Assembly: GCA_003612285.1 (NCBI GenBank) | Contig: RAYE01000011.1 | Coordinates: 43,277-107,276, forward strand | Origin: a bacterium D16-51 | Lineage (GTDB): Bacteria; Bacillota; Clostridia; Lachnospirales; Lachnospiraceae | Reading direction: 5' to 3' | Length of the DNA stretch: 64,000 nt | Part shown: piece after piece, positions 33,638 to 42,949 of the stretch | Layout: every line of letters begins with the position of its first letter | Position numbering within the stretch: position 1 is the stretch's first letter | Program-made: the position numbers and the translations under genes | Notes under the pieces: model-generated | The model's database searches: none | What the model was told of the DNA's origin: nothing | Seen by the model: only the letters and a program-made list of their open reading frames with translations

Positions 33638-36400
33638 ATGTTACAGAAATATTTCCGCTTTACAAAAAAAAGAATCCTGACGTTTTTGGTGTTTTTCATT
33701 TTTATTATTGCACTGCAGGTTATTTTGACAGGTCCGTTAACTGCCAGGCAGAAGGTGACGGTAGACGCGGGAAATTCGGAGAGTGCCGTAATCGGTATTT
33801 TGGATAAAACAGAGCTTGTCAGACAGAAATTTAAATTTGACAGGAAAGTAATTCTGTCAGAATTTGCATTGAGTTTCGGTTCTTTTGAACGGGATGAAGT
33901 TGGGGATGAACTTAAAATCCAGATGTTAGACGGCGATAATAACATGGTGTATGAAACAACTGTCCCGGTGGATAAAATTACGCCAAACGCCGCCTACCGA
34001 GTTGCCATGGATTACACTGTTACAATCCCTAAGGGGGCAACCTGCTGTATCAGGATAAGCTGCAGTTCTAAAGACAGGGAGTATGATACGGTTCCAACAC
34101 TGAATACGACAAACCGTACAAATCCGAATACTTATATGTCTACATTAAAAATGCAGACACGCAAAAAGTGTCTAAATATTTCTTATACGTATTATTACCA
34201 TCAGATTTTCCCGGTGATTGCAATGATCCTGGAATTTGCTGTTCTTTTTGTGCTGTGTTTTGAACGTGTTTCAGAATATGGCGTTATGCTCCGAAAAAGG
34301 AAGAAAAAGGGACAGCGCCAGAAAGAAAAGGCAAAGGTTCTGGAGGAGCAGGCAAAGGAAAAGAGGGCACATAGCAAAAATGCTTCTGCAAAAGTCCGGT
34401 ATTCCCGCTCTAATACAATTGATGAAAAGAAAAAGAAGCGCCTCCGGAAACTTCAGCGGAAAAAGAATAAAGAGCAGCTTTTAAAAGACAGGAAGGCATT
34501 TTCCCTGAAAGAGTTTGTAAAATGGTGCCTGACAGAGCCAAAGGTAATCCGCACAGTCAGAATAGTTATGACGGTTTTAAATCCGCTGCTTGTGATGTTT
34601 TGTATTGAACTGATGAATGAAAACCTTATGAATATGGGGCCGAATGCCTGGATTTTCACGTGGATCCTGCTGCTTGCAGTACAGTTCCTGTTATTTGCTG
34701 TTTCTGGCAGCATGGGAATTTCAGTGTTAATCCTAAATTGTATTTTGTTTCCATCCGGCCTTGCAAACCTTGTGCTGATGAATGTCAGGGGAACTCCATT
34801 TTTGCCTTCGGATCTTCTGGCATTGAAAACGGCAACAGAGGTGGCAAGCACGTATACGATATCTCTGACTCCTGCACAGTTTGTTATGCTTCCTGCATTT
34901 ATCCTGTGGTGTTTTATCCTGTTCCGTATCCGGGATAAGAAAAAGGAGACAAAGCTGTACAAAAAAGTTGGCCGCCATCTAGTACCTGCTGTCCTTTCCT
35001 GTGCTGTTATTGGTATTTTATATTATACGCCTGTCCTAGAAACATGCAAGATTACTGACAATGTATGGAATAAGGTGGCGTCCTGCAGGACAAATGGGTT
35101 TTACATGAATTTCTTTTTGAATATCCATTATCTGACAGTTTCTAAGCCATCTGGTTATTCACAGGAAACGGTAGCAGAGATTTTAGAGGAGTTTAAAAAA
35201 GAACAGGCAAATACGCAGACGCCGGTTTCCAGTCCGGCAGACAGTAAAAAAGAATTTACGTCAAATAAAGATTATAGTTCAAATAAGACGTTAAATGGGA
35301 AACAGCCGAACATTATTTTAATTATGAATGAAAGCCTTGCTGATTTTGACCAGATTGGCAAAACAAATTATAACCGCGACCCATTGGAGTTTTTGCATGG
35401 AATGACAGAGAATACGATTTACGGGAAAGACTATGTCTCAATCTATGGGGCGGGAACAAGCAATTCTGAATTTGAGGCAATGACAGGCAATACAATGAAA
35501 TTTTTTCCAAGCGGCTGTAATGTTTATCAGCAGTTTATGCATGAGTCCACTTTTTCAATGGCATATTATTTGAAATCACTGGGGTACAGCACAATGGCTG
35601 TCCATCCGAGCAGCGGGGCGAACTGGAACCGTATTAACACTTATAATAGCATGAGGTTTGACCGCTTTGTGACGATTGAGGATTTTAAAAATCCGGAATA
35701 TGTGCGTTATATCAGTGACAAGGAAAGCTATAAAAAGGTGATTGAGCTGTATGAAAAGAAGAAAGAAGGTACGCCTCTTTTTGTATTTGATATGACAATC
35801 CAGAACCACGGCGGGTATCTGACAAATACAAAGTGGAAAGACCCAGTTTCTGTGAATGGGGCATATTATGAGGAAACAAAGGAGTTCCTTTCTGCAACAA
35901 AGGTTTCAGATGATGCGTTTGCTTATTTGATTGATTATTTTGAAAAGCAGGAAGAACCGACAATTATCTGTATGTTTGGAGACCACCAGCCTTCTATTGA
36001 AACAGAATTTTATGAGGAGATTTTTGGGAAGAAGCAGAGGGACTGGTCGTTTGAAGAGATTCAGAAAAGGTATGTGACGCCGTTTGTTATCTGGGCAAAT
36101 TATGATATTGAAGAGGGGAAAGATGTGGTGCTTAGCAATAACTATCTGGAAAACCTTCTGTTAAAACAGGCAGGGATTGAACTGCCGCTTTATAACCAGT
36201 ATATTGAGAAGGTTTCACAGGAAATCCCTGTTATGAATGTCAACGGTTATATGGATTTAGCGGGAAATTGGCATAGATATGATACCGATGAAACAGATTC
36301 CATAAAAGAACTTCTTCACAATTATGAACTTTTGCAGTATGCTTATTACAGTGATAAAGAGAAGGAGAAAATGTGCAGCCTTTTCCAGATGGAAAAATAG
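33638..36400 (+). CDS. LTA synthase family phosphoglycerol transferase-like protein
   Basis: 920 residues, longer than LtaS (about 650). The start at 33638 follows GGGGGA. An N-terminal helix (VFFIFIIALQVIL) is followed by an extracellular beta domain (about 40-180), a second helix, a lysine/arginine-rich cytoplasmic linker (about 220-290), further helices to 480, and an extracellular sulfatase-fold domain. NIILIMNES near 558 and FGDHQPS near 778 hold metal ligands. GAGTSNSEF near 606 carries the catalytic Thr. It should transfer glycerol-phosphate or a similar group to a cell-surface polymer. The extra N-terminal module is the odd part. Confidence 0.85.
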   Translation: MLQKYFRFTKKRILTFLVFFIFIIALQVILTGPLTARQKVTVDAGNSESAVIGILDKTELVRQKFKFDRKVILSEFALSFGSFERDEVGDELKIQMLDGDNNMVYETTVPVDKITPNAAYRVAMDYTVTIPKGATCCIRISCSSKDREYDTVPTLNTTNRTNPNTYMSTLKMQTRKKCLNISYTYYYHQIFPVIAMILEFAVLFVLCFERVSEYGVMLRKRKKKGQRQKEKAKVLEEQAKEKRAHSKNASAKVRYSRSNTIDEKKKKRLRKLQRKKNKEQLLKDRKAFSLKEFVKWCLTEPKVIRTVRIVMTVLNPLLVMFCIELMNENLMNMGPNAWIFTWILLLAVQFLLFAVSGSMGISVLILNCILFPSGLANLVLMNVRGTPFLPSDLLALKTATEVASTYTISLTPAQFVMLPAFILWCFILFRIRDKKKETKLYKKVGRHLVPAVLSCAVIGILYYTPVLETCKITDNVWNKVASCRTNGFYMNFFLNIHYLTVSKPSGYSQETVAEILEEFKKEQANTQTPVSSPADSKKEFTSNKDYSSNKTLNGKQPNIILIMNESLADFDQIGKTNYNRDPLEFLHGMTENTIYGKDYVSIYGAGTSNSEFEAMTGNTMKFFPSGCNVYQQFMHESTFSMAYYLKSLGYSTMAVHPSSGANWNRINTYNSMRFDRFVTIEDFKNPEYVRYISDKESYKKVIELYEKKKEGTPLFVFDMTIQNHGGYLTNTKWKDPVSVNGAYYEETKEFLSATKVSDDAFAYLIDYFEKQEEPTIICMFGDHQPSIETEFYEEIFGKKQRDWSFEEIQKRYVTPFVIWANYDIEEGKDVVLSNNYLENLLLKQAGIELPLYNQYIEKVSQEIPVMNVNGYMDLAGNWHRYDTDETDSIKELLHNYELLQYAYYSDKEKEKMCSLFQMEK

Positions 36401-36467
36401 CATTGCAGGCAGGCCTGCGTCTGGCTTGCTTTGTACGTGAGAATAGAAGGAGGAAATAAGGTTAACC

Positions 36468-37373
36468 ATGAAAAATAGGAAACTGGAAAGAATAATGGAT
36501 GAGATGAAAAAGAAGGGAGATGGAGGGCCGTCAGAAGAATTTATGGAGCTTCTGAAAAATGCTATGGTATGTGTTCCCGCGCTGATGCCAAAGGATACAA
36601 AACCGGAAGTGATGAGCAGCCTTTTAAAGAATCCGGGCAAAATGCAGGCAATCCCGGAGGGGGCGCGTCCGCAGCCATGCATTTTGGAAAACGAAAAGCA
36701 TGAGAAGTTCCTTGCCGTCTTTACTTCGGAAGATGAATTGAACAAAGGGGGAAAAGCACCGAAGTTTCCTCTTTACCTGAATATGGAGTTTTCCTCTTGC
36801 GTAGATTTTTTAAAGAAACGTCCGGATATAAAAGGGGCGGTAGTAAATGCTTATACGCACAATATTATATTTCAGTTAAATGAGCAGAAAAATGTGCAGT
36901 CAAAGACGATTCAGGTTTCTTTAGAGGAATTTCACCACCTGACACGTAATAAGATGGAATCCTTTTATTTGCCGAAAAAGCTTTTTACAGAAAAAGAGGA
37001 GATTGTTTCCAGGCTTTGTAAGGAACAGGGCGAATATATGAAGGAGCTTTATGATGAATTGTATACGACGGAAGTGGCATGCCCTTATACGGCAGAAAAT
37101 TTTGAGTTTATGCCTTTAAATATCAATGAAGACCTTCTTTTGGTACAGATTACAATGCCAAGGGAATTTCTGATGTTAAATACCTGTTCTTCTGTTTTTG
37201 TGGCATGGAACCAAAAGGAGCAGAAGATATGGTATTATGCAATTGTATTGGAAGGGCCAGAAAAAGGAATCCATCTGCATCAGCTTTTGGAAGATGGGAA
37301 GGACGTTGATTTGGGGCAGGCGCCTTCTGAAGGAAGTGAATTAAGCACAATACTCGATTTGATTCAAGGGTAA
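36468..37373 (+). CDS. SseB family protein
   Basis: 301 residues. The N-terminal SseB-like half (about 30-130: LLKNAMVCVPALMP, PQPCILEN, KFLAVFTSEDELNKG) is followed by FPLYLNMEFSSCVDFL and a second domain ending in LILVQITMP-like strands and an IWYYAIVLEGPE segment. GGAGG-like purines precede the ATG (GAAGGAGG at 36448-36455). SseB-type proteins are small regulatory or secretion-linked proteins with no known enzyme activity. It is followed by a hairpin repeat and a lipoprotein gene. Confidence 0.75.
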   Translation: MKNRKLERIMDEMKKKGDGGPSEEFMELLKNAMVCVPALMPKDTKPEVMSSLLKNPGKMQAIPEGARPQPCILENEKHEKFLAVFTSEDELNKGGKAPKFPLYLNMEFSSCVDFLKKRPDIKGAVVNAYTHNIIFQLNEQKNVQSKTIQVSLEEFHHLTRNKMESFYLPKKLFTEKEEIVSRLCKEQGEYMKELYDELYTTEVACPYTAENFEFMPLNINEDLLLVQITMPREFLMLNTCSSVFVAWNQKEQKIWYYAIVLEGPEKGIHLHQLLEDGKDVDLGQAPSEGSELSTILDLIQG

Positions 37374-37420
37374 GGAACTGTAGGAAAATGATTGACACAT
37401 CTTGGCTTTCTACAGTTCCT
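37373..37420. repeat. AGGAACTGT-family hairpin repeat, copy 2
   Basis: Left arm AGGAACTGTAGGAAA (37373-37387), right arm TTTCTACAGTTCCT (37407-37420). It begins at the last base of the SseB stop and may act as a terminator or processing hairpin. An extra half copy (AAGAACTGTAAAT) follows at 37422. Confidence 0.7.
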
Positions 37421-37445
37421 AAAGAACTGTAAATGGAGGAGAAGT

Positions 37446-38288
37446 ATGAAAAAGAAATTGGCTGTGTTTTTTTGTGCCTGCAGCCTGGCGGCAGCTTCTT
37501 TGGCTGGCTGCAGCAGCCAGACGTCAGAACAGATAGAGTCTGAAACGCCGGAACCAGAGAAAAAAGAGATTGACCACAATGAAGAAAAGGAATCGAACCT
37601 TGGCCAATGGGGCAGGGCAATGGGCTCTGTCCTGCTTTATCTGAATGATGGAAGCCCGTATTATTTTGGCGGGTATATGGCATCAGAAGAAAATAAGAAG
37701 TCAGCGGGAAATATCCTGGCTTCAAGCTGGAATATTAATAACCGGGAGGAGCTTTTGGCACAGGTTCAGTTATTGCTAAAAACCGGGGACCGGAAAGGTT
37801 TTTATGAAGAAGCTAAAGATATGGCGCAGATGTCAGAAAAAGAGCTGAAAAGGGCGATGAAGCAGCTTAGCGGCGATTTATTAGTCCATTATCAGATGGT
37901 ACAGTATAACTGGGAAACATGGAAGAAAAAAGGGCTGCTTGCCTGGGATATGTGCCGGATTTCCCATTTAGTCCAGTGGGGTTATATCGCGGGTTATTTA
38001 GATGGCAGGGAGGCGCAGGCATTGATAGAGCCTGCCGCTAAAAAGCTGAAAGAGAAATTTACAAGCTGGGATGAAGTGCAGAATAACTGGCTGGATGGAT
38101 ACTGCCTGTTTGCCGATATTGACAGGGAAGCTTCCCATTCGGATTATACCAACCGTCTGGCAATTTATGAAAAATTGAAGGCAGAACAGACAGAAAGCGA
38201 CCTGCTGTATGATGACAGCCTGTTTACCGCTGAAATCATCCCGATATCGGGCATATCCTGGCAGGCGCTTCTAAAAGAAGCAGAGTGA
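37446..38288 (+). CDS. DUF1266 lipoprotein
   Basis: 280 residues. The ATG at 37446 has GGAGGAG upstream. The signal peptide MKKKLAVFFCACSLAAASLA ends at a lipobox (LAGC), so the mature protein is lipid-anchored outside the membrane. An acidic linker leads to the DUF1266 domain (about 85-270) with its hallmark LAWDMCRISHLVQWGYIAGY and ending SWQALLKE. The function of the family is unknown. It overlaps the region just before maf, and the GTG preceding maf lies in its stop. Confidence 0.85.
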   Translation: MKKKLAVFFCACSLAAASLAGCSSQTSEQIESETPEPEKKEIDHNEEKESNLGQWGRAMGSVLLYLNDGSPYYFGGYMASEENKKSAGNILASSWNINNREELLAQVQLLLKTGDRKGFYEEAKDMAQMSEKELKRAMKQLSGDLLVHYQMVQYNWETWKKKGLLAWDMCRISHLVQWGYIAGYLDGREAQALIEPAAKKLKEKFTSWDEVQNNWLDGYCLFADIDREASHSDYTNRLAIYEKLKAEQTESDLLYDDSLFTAEIIPISGISWQALLKEAE

Positions 38289-38302
38289 AAATGGGGGATT
38301 TT

Positions 38303-38872
38303 ATGAAACGGGTTATATTAGCGTCGGCCTCTCCGCGGCGGAAAGAACTGCTTTCCCAGGTAGGGGTGGTTTTTGAGGTGATTCCCAGTACGGAAGAAGA
38401 GAACTGTGCAGAGACAGAGCCTGCAAAGATAGTGGAACTGCTTGCAAGGCGGAAAGCAGAAAGCGTGGCGGCAGGGGTGGCTGGGGATTATATTGTAATT
38501 GGTTCCGATACAGTAGTTACTAAGGATGGGGAAGTTCTTGGGAAGCCTTCTGATAAAGAAGAGGCTTTTCGGATGCTTTACAGCCTCCAGGGGGCGGTTC
38601 ATCAGGTTTACTCCGGAGTTGCGCTGATTTCCTGCCAGAAGGGGAAAAAGGAAATACAGAGTTTTTCTGTGATGACAGAAGTGGAAGTTTTCCCTATGGA
38701 AAAACAGCAGATTGAAGGATATATTGCAACGGGCGACTGCATGGACAAAGCAGGCGCATATGGGATTCAAGGCTGCTTTGCAGAGTTTATTAAAGGGATA
38801 CATGGCGATTATTATAACGTGGTCGGGCTGCCGGTTTCCCGTCTGATGCAGTACCTTAGGAAGCTGTTATAA
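38303..38872 (+). CDS. maf: Maf-like nucleoside triphosphate pyrophosphatase
   Basis: 189 residues. The ATG at 38303 follows GGGGGATTTT. Motifs: ILASASPRRKELL near 5, SDTVVTKDGEVLGKP near 72, GCFAEFIKGIHGDYYNVVGL near 158. It hydrolyses non-canonical or pyrimidine NTPs to the monophosphate (house-cleaning; septum arrest when overproduced). All conserved residues are present. It is likely co-transcribed with the DUF1266 lipoprotein. Confidence 0.93.
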   Translation: MKRVILASASPRRKELLSQVGVVFEVIPSTEEENCAETEPAKIVELLARRKAESVAAGVAGDYIVIGSDTVVTKDGEVLGKPSDKEEAFRMLYSLQGAVHQVYSGVALISCQKGKKEIQSFSVMTEVEVFPMEKQQIEGYIATGDCMDKAGAYGIQGCFAEFIKGIHGDYYNVVGLPVSRLMQYLRKLL

Positions 38873-38875
38873 AAG

Positions 38876-38923
38876 GTGCGAAGCCTTTCCTGGCTTGAAA
38901 TGACTCGCCAGGTGGTTTCGCAC
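38876..38923 (-). terminator. Terminator of argG
   Basis: A long hairpin, with arms 38876-38894 and 38907-38923 (GTGCGAA with TTTCGCAC, CCTGGC with GCCAGG). On the minus strand it is followed by CCTTTT. It lies 8 bases past the argG stop and may also serve maf, which converges. Confidence 0.65.
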
Positions 38924-38930
38924 TGAAATC

Positions 38931-40157
38931 TTATTCTTCGTTTAATTTTGTAAAAGCGCCCTGCTTCATTGCACGGACTTTAGAGGAAAGGCCGAACAGA
39001 TTGATAAAGCCTTCTGCATCCTTATGGTTATAAAGCTCGCCGGTAGTGAAGGAGGCGATGGATTCGCTGTAGATGGAGTATGGTGAAGTTGTCCCCATCT
39101 TTATGATGTTTCCTTTGTAGAGCTTAAATTTTACTTCTCCGGTTACATATTTCTGGGTAGATTCAATAAATGCCTGCTCTGCCTCGCGGAGAGGGGTAAA
39201 CCATTTCCCTTCATAGACAATATCGGCAAATTTATTGCCCATATCTTTCTTTGCAGTGTAAGTATCACGGTCAAGAATCAATTCCTCAAGCTGTTGGTGC
39301 GCTTCCATTAAAATAGTTCCGCCCGGCGTTTCGTATACGCCGCGTGATTTCATGCCGACAACGCGGTTTTCTACGATATCAACAATGCCAATTCCGTGCT
39401 TTCCGCCCAGTTTGTTTAAGGTACGGATAATGTCAGAAACTTTCATTTCCTGTCCATTTACCGATTTTGGAACGCCTTTTTCAAAAGTCATAGTTACAAC
39501 TTCGCCTTCCTCTGGGGCTTTTTCTGGTGTTGTGCCAAGGACAAGCAGATGGTCATAGTTTGGTGCGTTTGCCGGGTCTTCTAACTCCAGGCCTTCGTGG
39601 CTGATATGCCAGAGGTTTCTGTCACGGCTGTAGCTGTTGTCAGCGGAAAATGGAAGGTCTATGCCATGTTCTTTACAATATGCAATTTCTGATTCACGGG
39701 AATCCAGTGTCCAGTGCTCGTCCCTCCATGCGGCAATAATTTTGATATCTGGTGCAAGTGCTTTGATACCAAGTTCAAAACGAACCTGGTCGTTTCCTTT
39801 TCCGGTAGCGCCGTGGCAGATAGCGGTAGCATTTTCTTTCCTTGCAATTTCTACAAGCCTTTTTGCAATAAGCGGACGCGCCATAGAAGTTCCAAGGAGA
39901 TATTTATTTTCATAAATAGCATTTGCCTGTACGCAAGGAACAACGAAATCATCACAAAATTCGTCTGTGACATCTTCTATATATAATTTGGCAGCGCCGC
40001 AGGAAAGCGCCCTTTCCTCTAATCCATCCAGTTCGCTTTCCTGCCCAACGTCAATGCAGACGCAGATAACTTCATAATCATAGTTTTCTTTTAACCACGG
40101 GATAATTGCTGTTGTGTCTAATCCGCCAGAATAGGCGAGGATTACTTTTTCCTTCAT
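38931..40157 (-). CDS. argG: Argininosuccinate synthase
   Basis: 408 residues. The start at 40157 is fixed by GGAGGAAAT upstream, and an in-frame ATG further upstream has no ribosome site. It reads MKEKVILAYSGGLDTTAIIP, the ATP-pyrophosphatase P-loop (SGGLDT). It also has CHGATGKGNDQVRFE near 116, the synthase signature, and NNKYLLGTS-like EN-KYLLGTSMARPLIAK. It joins citrulline and aspartate with ATP, the penultimate arginine step. It is divergent from argB-argD, with a 579-base gap holding a MITE-like element and promoters for both. argH is not in this window. Confidence 0.96.
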   Translation of the reverse strand: MKEKVILAYSGGLDTTAIIPWLKENYDYEVICVCIDVGQESELDGLEERALSCGAAKLYIEDVTDEFCDDFVVPCVQANAIYENKYLLGTSMARPLIAKRLVEIARKENATAICHGATGKGNDQVRFELGIKALAPDIKIIAAWRDEHWTLDSRESEIAYCKEHGIDLPFSADNSYSRDRNLWHISHEGLELEDPANAPNYDHLLVLGTTPEKAPEEGEVVTMTFEKGVPKSVNGQEMKVSDIIRTLNKLGGKHGIGIVDIVENRVVGMKSRGVYETPGGTILMEAHQQLEELILDRDTYTAKKDMGNKFADIVYEGKWFTPLREAEQAFIESTQKYVTGEVKFKLYKGNIIKMGTTSPYSIYSESIASFTTGELYNHKDAEGFINLFGLSSKVRAMKQGAFTKLNEE

Positions 40158-40212
40158 ATTTATTTCCTCCTGTAACAATATGTTTTTATAGGCTGCCATA
40201 GCCATATGTCTT

Positions 40213-40241
40213 AGTATAAGCAGAAATTTTGCAAAAAGCAA
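40213..40241 (-). promoter_or_regulatory. argG promoter
   Basis: On the minus strand, TTGCTT (40236-40241) and TATACT (40213-40218) with a 17-bp spacer, 56 bases before the argG ATG. Confidence 0.6.
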
Positions 40242-40278
40242 TATGTTTGTCTGCAATTCAAAACCATTTATTAATATG

Positions 40279-40468
40279 TTACTATTCACGGCCATTCTAA
40301 ACAACATGCGCAAAACCTGCCAGCAAAGCTGTCAGCCACTGCTAAAGCTGCTTACGTTTTACTTATGTTGTTTAGAACAGCCTGCACGATAATTTCAGAA
40401 AACAGCCATCTTCTTACGTGCGAGCACGACGAGTCTGTCTGTTTTCTAAAATTAGCCGTGAATAGTAA
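40279..40468. mobile_element. MITE-like element of 190 bp with 14-bp terminal inverted repeats
   Basis: The ends are TTACTATTCACGGC (40279-40292) and its exact complement GCCGTGAATAGTAA (40455-40468). Inside are two more inverted repeats: TTCTAAACAACAT (40295-40307) with ATGTTGTTTAGAA (40365-40377), and AGAAAACAG (40397-40405) with CTGTTTTCT (40439-40447). It contains no coding frame. Target duplications are not obvious. Partial copies are at 30541-30584, 40556-40612, and weaker ends at 15486 and 33594. Confidence 0.65.
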
Positions 40469-40483
40469 TAAATATACATCAAA

Positions 40484-40500
40484 ATGAATATTTATGCAAG
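40484..40500. promoter_or_regulatory. Candidate ArgR box
   Basis: ATGAATATTTATGCAAG fits the Gram-positive ArgR/AhrC consensus (ATGAATWWWWATKCAAG-like). It lies between argG and argB, about 130 bases before the argB promoter. Confidence 0.5.
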
Positions 40501-40555
40501 CCTTTCTGTAAAAAATTTAATGGAAGAGTAACAGTGAAAGTATTATATATCTCCG

Positions 40556-40612
40556 TTCTAAACAATATGTGTAAAACCCGGCGGCAAAGCCGCCAGGTAC
40601 CGTGGATAGTAA
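40556..40612. repeat. Second partial copy of MITE-like repeat
   Basis: It starts TTCTAAACAATAT, similar to the internal stem of the 190-bp element, continues with a GGCGGC/GCCGCC small stem, and ends ACCGTGGATAGTAA, 12 of 14 bases of the terminal repeat. Confidence 0.55.
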
Positions 40613-40628
40613 TATTTTTAAAAATGTC

Positions 40629-40657
40629 TTGCATAATTATAAATAAAGACGTATAAT
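40629..40657 (+). promoter_or_regulatory. argB: argB promoter overlapped by an ArgR-like box
   Basis: TTGCAT (40629-40634), 17-bp spacer, TATAAT (40652-40657). The complement of 40628-40644 reads ATTTATAATTATGCAAG, similar to the ArgR box at 40484, so a repressor here would cover the -35 region. Transcription should start about 40664. Confidence 0.65.
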
Positions 40658-40670
40658 AGCAAAGAAATTG

Positions 40671-40728
40671 CTGCTGTCTGTTTTAGAGTGTGTGGTAAAA
40701 GCAGCAGATTAAGAGGAACAGAAATGGA
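40671..40728 (+). promoter_or_regulatory. argB leader hairpin with possible pseudoknot to ribosome-site flank
   Basis: The CTGCTG stem (40671-40676) pairs with CAGCAG (40702-40707). The loop opens with TCTGTT (40677-40682), complementary to AACAGA (40717-40722) just before ATGGAGG. Same layout as the purM leader. By-eye pairing only. Confidence 0.35.
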
Positions 40729-40736
40729 GGAACGTT

Positions 40737-41651
40737 ATGAGTACGGAAGAAAGAGAAAGGTATATGGATAAAATTACGGTTAAGGCGGAAACGCTGATTG
40801 AGGCGCTTCCTTATATCCGCGATTTTAATAATAAAAGGGTTGTTGTGAAATATGGCGGAAGCGCAATGCAGGATAAGGCGCTGGAGGAAAGCGTTATTAA
40901 GGATGTGGCATTGCTAAAGCTGGTAGGGATGCAGCCGATTATTGTCCATGGCGGCGGAAAGGAAATTAACCACTGGATTGCTAAGCTTGGCATGGAAACC
41001 CATTTTGAAGAGGGATTCCGGGTGACAGATAAAGATACTATGGAAGTTGTGGAAATGGTATTAAACAGGGTAAATAAGTACCTGGTACAGATGGTAGAGC
41101 ATCTTGGCGTAAAGGCAATTGGGATTTGCGGGAAGGATGGCGACATGCTCCATGTAAAGAAGAAAATGCCAAATGGTAAGGACATCGGCTATGTGGGGGA
41201 TGTGGATACTGTTACAACGGATATTTTAGATACCCTGCTGGAAAATGACTATATCCCGATTATTGCGCCGGTTGGGATGGATGATAAAGGGGAAACTTAT
41301 AATATCAATGCAGATGACGCCGCATGCGCCATTGCCGGTTCTATCCGGGCGGAAAAACTTGCATTTTTGACAGATGTGGAGGGGGTATGCATGAACCCAG
41401 AGGATTCTTCTTCCCTTGTCCCGGTATTGAACCTGATTGAGGCAAATAAATTGATTGAAAGCGGCATTATAAGCGGCGGGATGCTTCCGAAAGTCAATAA
41501 TTGCATTAATGCGGTAAACAGCGGTGTAAACAGGGTGCATATTTTGGATGGCAGGAGGGAACACTGCCTGCTTTTGGAATTTTTCACAAAAAGAGGTATC
41601 GGAACTGCAATTATTGGAGATGACAGCGAGCCGTATTCCAGTGAAAAGTAA
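40737..41651 (+). CDS. argB: N-acetylglutamate kinase
   Basis: 304 residues. GGAGG lies 6 bases before the ATG. Motifs: VVKYGGSAM near 36 (phosphate-binding Lys and GG), VHGGGKEIN near 72, [16 protein letters not shown] near 97, [13 protein letters not shown] near 188, LTDVEGV near 214, and GGMLPK near 252. It phosphorylates N-acetylglutamate, usually the arginine-feedback step. An ATG nine codons in is a possible alternative start. argD follows after 89 bases. Confidence 0.96.
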   Translation: MSTEERERYMDKITVKAETLIEALPYIRDFNNKRVVVKYGGSAMQDKALEESVIKDVALLKLVGMQPIIVHGGGKEINHWIAKLGMETHFEEGFRVTDKDTMEVVEMVLNRVNKYLVQMVEHLGVKAIGICGKDGDMLHVKKKMPNGKDIGYVGDVDTVTTDILDTLLENDYIPIIAPVGMDDKGETYNINADDAACAIAGSIRAEKLAFLTDVEGVCMNPEDSSSLVPVLNLIEANKLIESGIISGGMLPKVNNCINAVNSGVNRVHILDGRREHCLLLEFFTKRGIGTAIIGDDSEPYSSEK

Positions 41652-41740
41652 TGTTTTGTACAACAAGTAAGAAGACGTCTGGAAGTGGCATGGGAGGAAG
41701 CTTGTGCTGTCAGCGAAAGGCGGCGGAATGGAGGATTACG

Positions 41741-42916
41741 ATGGAGAAAGATTTAGACCAATATTTAATTCACACATATAACCGTTCTGTTATATTTGAA
41801 AAAGGTGAGGACGTATATTTATACGACGACCAAGGGAAAAAATATCTGGATATGGGAGCCGGCATTGCTGTTTCTGCACTTGGCTACAGCAACGAGGAGT
41901 TTAAGCAGGGAGTGAAAGACCAGGTTGACAAGCTGATCCATATTTCTAACCTTTATTATACAAAGCCTGTCCTTTGTGCAGCGCAATATCTGGCAGAAGC
42001 TTCTGGCATGGACCGGGTATTTTTTACAAACAGCGGGACGGAGGCAATTGAAGGTGCGCTTAAACTGGCGAGGAAATATGCTTATTTGAAAAATGAAGAC
42101 AGCAAAGGGGAAATCATTGCTATGGAGCATTCGTTTCATGGGCGTTCGATGGGGGCTGTTTCTGTGACCGGGACAAAGCATTACCGTGAAGCGTTTGAAC
42201 CATTGATTGGCGGCGTTTCTTTTGCGGTTTACAATGATTTGGAAAGTGTAAAGAAACTGGTTACAAAAGATACCTGCGCTATTCTTTTGGAAACGGTTCA
42301 GGGAGAGGGCGGTATTTATCCGGCCAGTGAGGAGTTTTTAAAGGGAATCCGCCGTCTTTGTGATGAAAATGATATTGCGATGATTTTAGATGAAATCCAG
42401 TGCGGCATGGGGCGTACCGGAAAAATGTTTGCTTATGAGCATTACGGCATCCTGCCGGACATTATGACAAGTGCTAAGGCGCTTGGGAACGGCGTCCCGG
42501 TAGGCGCTTTTGCCGCTGTGGAAAAATTTGCAGAAGCTATGTGCCCAGGAGACCATGGGACGACATATGGTGGAAACCCACTGGCGGCCGCCGCCGTTTG
42601 TAAAGTGTTTGAGATATTTAAAAAGAAAGGGATTCCGTGCCATGTCCAGGAGATATCTTCTTACTTTTTTGAAAAATTAAAGGCGCTTGCTGAAAAATAT
42701 CCTTCTGTGATTACCGAGGTGCGCGGAAAGGGGCTTTTGATTGGGCTGGAAGTTTCCTGCCCGAATGGGGAAATTGTGAAGAAGGCAATGGAAAAAGGGC
42801 TGGTGCTTTTGACGGCAGGTTCTAATGTTGTGCGTATCGCACCGCCGCTTGTCATAGAAAAGGAACAGATTGACGCATGCCTGCAGATTCTTGATGGAAT
42901 TTTTTCAGAATTATAA
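41741..42916 (+). CDS. argD: Acetylornithine aminotransferase
   Basis: 391 residues. The ATG at 41741 has GGAGG upstream. Class III PLP enzyme: [17 protein letters not shown] near 95, [16 protein letters not shown] near 126, [19 protein letters not shown] near 213, and the PLP lysine in [15 protein letters not shown] near 243. It converts N-acetylglutamate semialdehyde to acetylornithine. It is part of the argB operon. argC and argJ are not in the window. Confidence 0.95.
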   Translation: MEKDLDQYLIHTYNRSVIFEKGEDVYLYDDQGKKYLDMGAGIAVSALGYSNEEFKQGVKDQVDKLIHISNLYYTKPVLCAAQYLAEASGMDRVFFTNSGTEAIEGALKLARKYAYLKNEDSKGEIIAMEHSFHGRSMGAVSVTGTKHYREAFEPLIGGVSFAVYNDLESVKKLVTKDTCAILLETVQGEGGIYPASEEFLKGIRRLCDENDIAMILDEIQCGMGRTGKMFAYEHYGILPDIMTSAKALGNGVPVGAFAAVEKFAEAMCPGDHGTTYGGNPLAAAAVCKVFEIFKKKGIPCHVQEISSYFFEKLKALAEKYPSVITEVRGKGLLIGLEVSCPNGEIVKKAMEKGLVLLTAGSNVVRIAPPLVIEKEQIDACLQILDGIFSEL

Positions 42917-42949
42917 TTGGTATGGTTTTGTAATATTGGGAAATACTAA

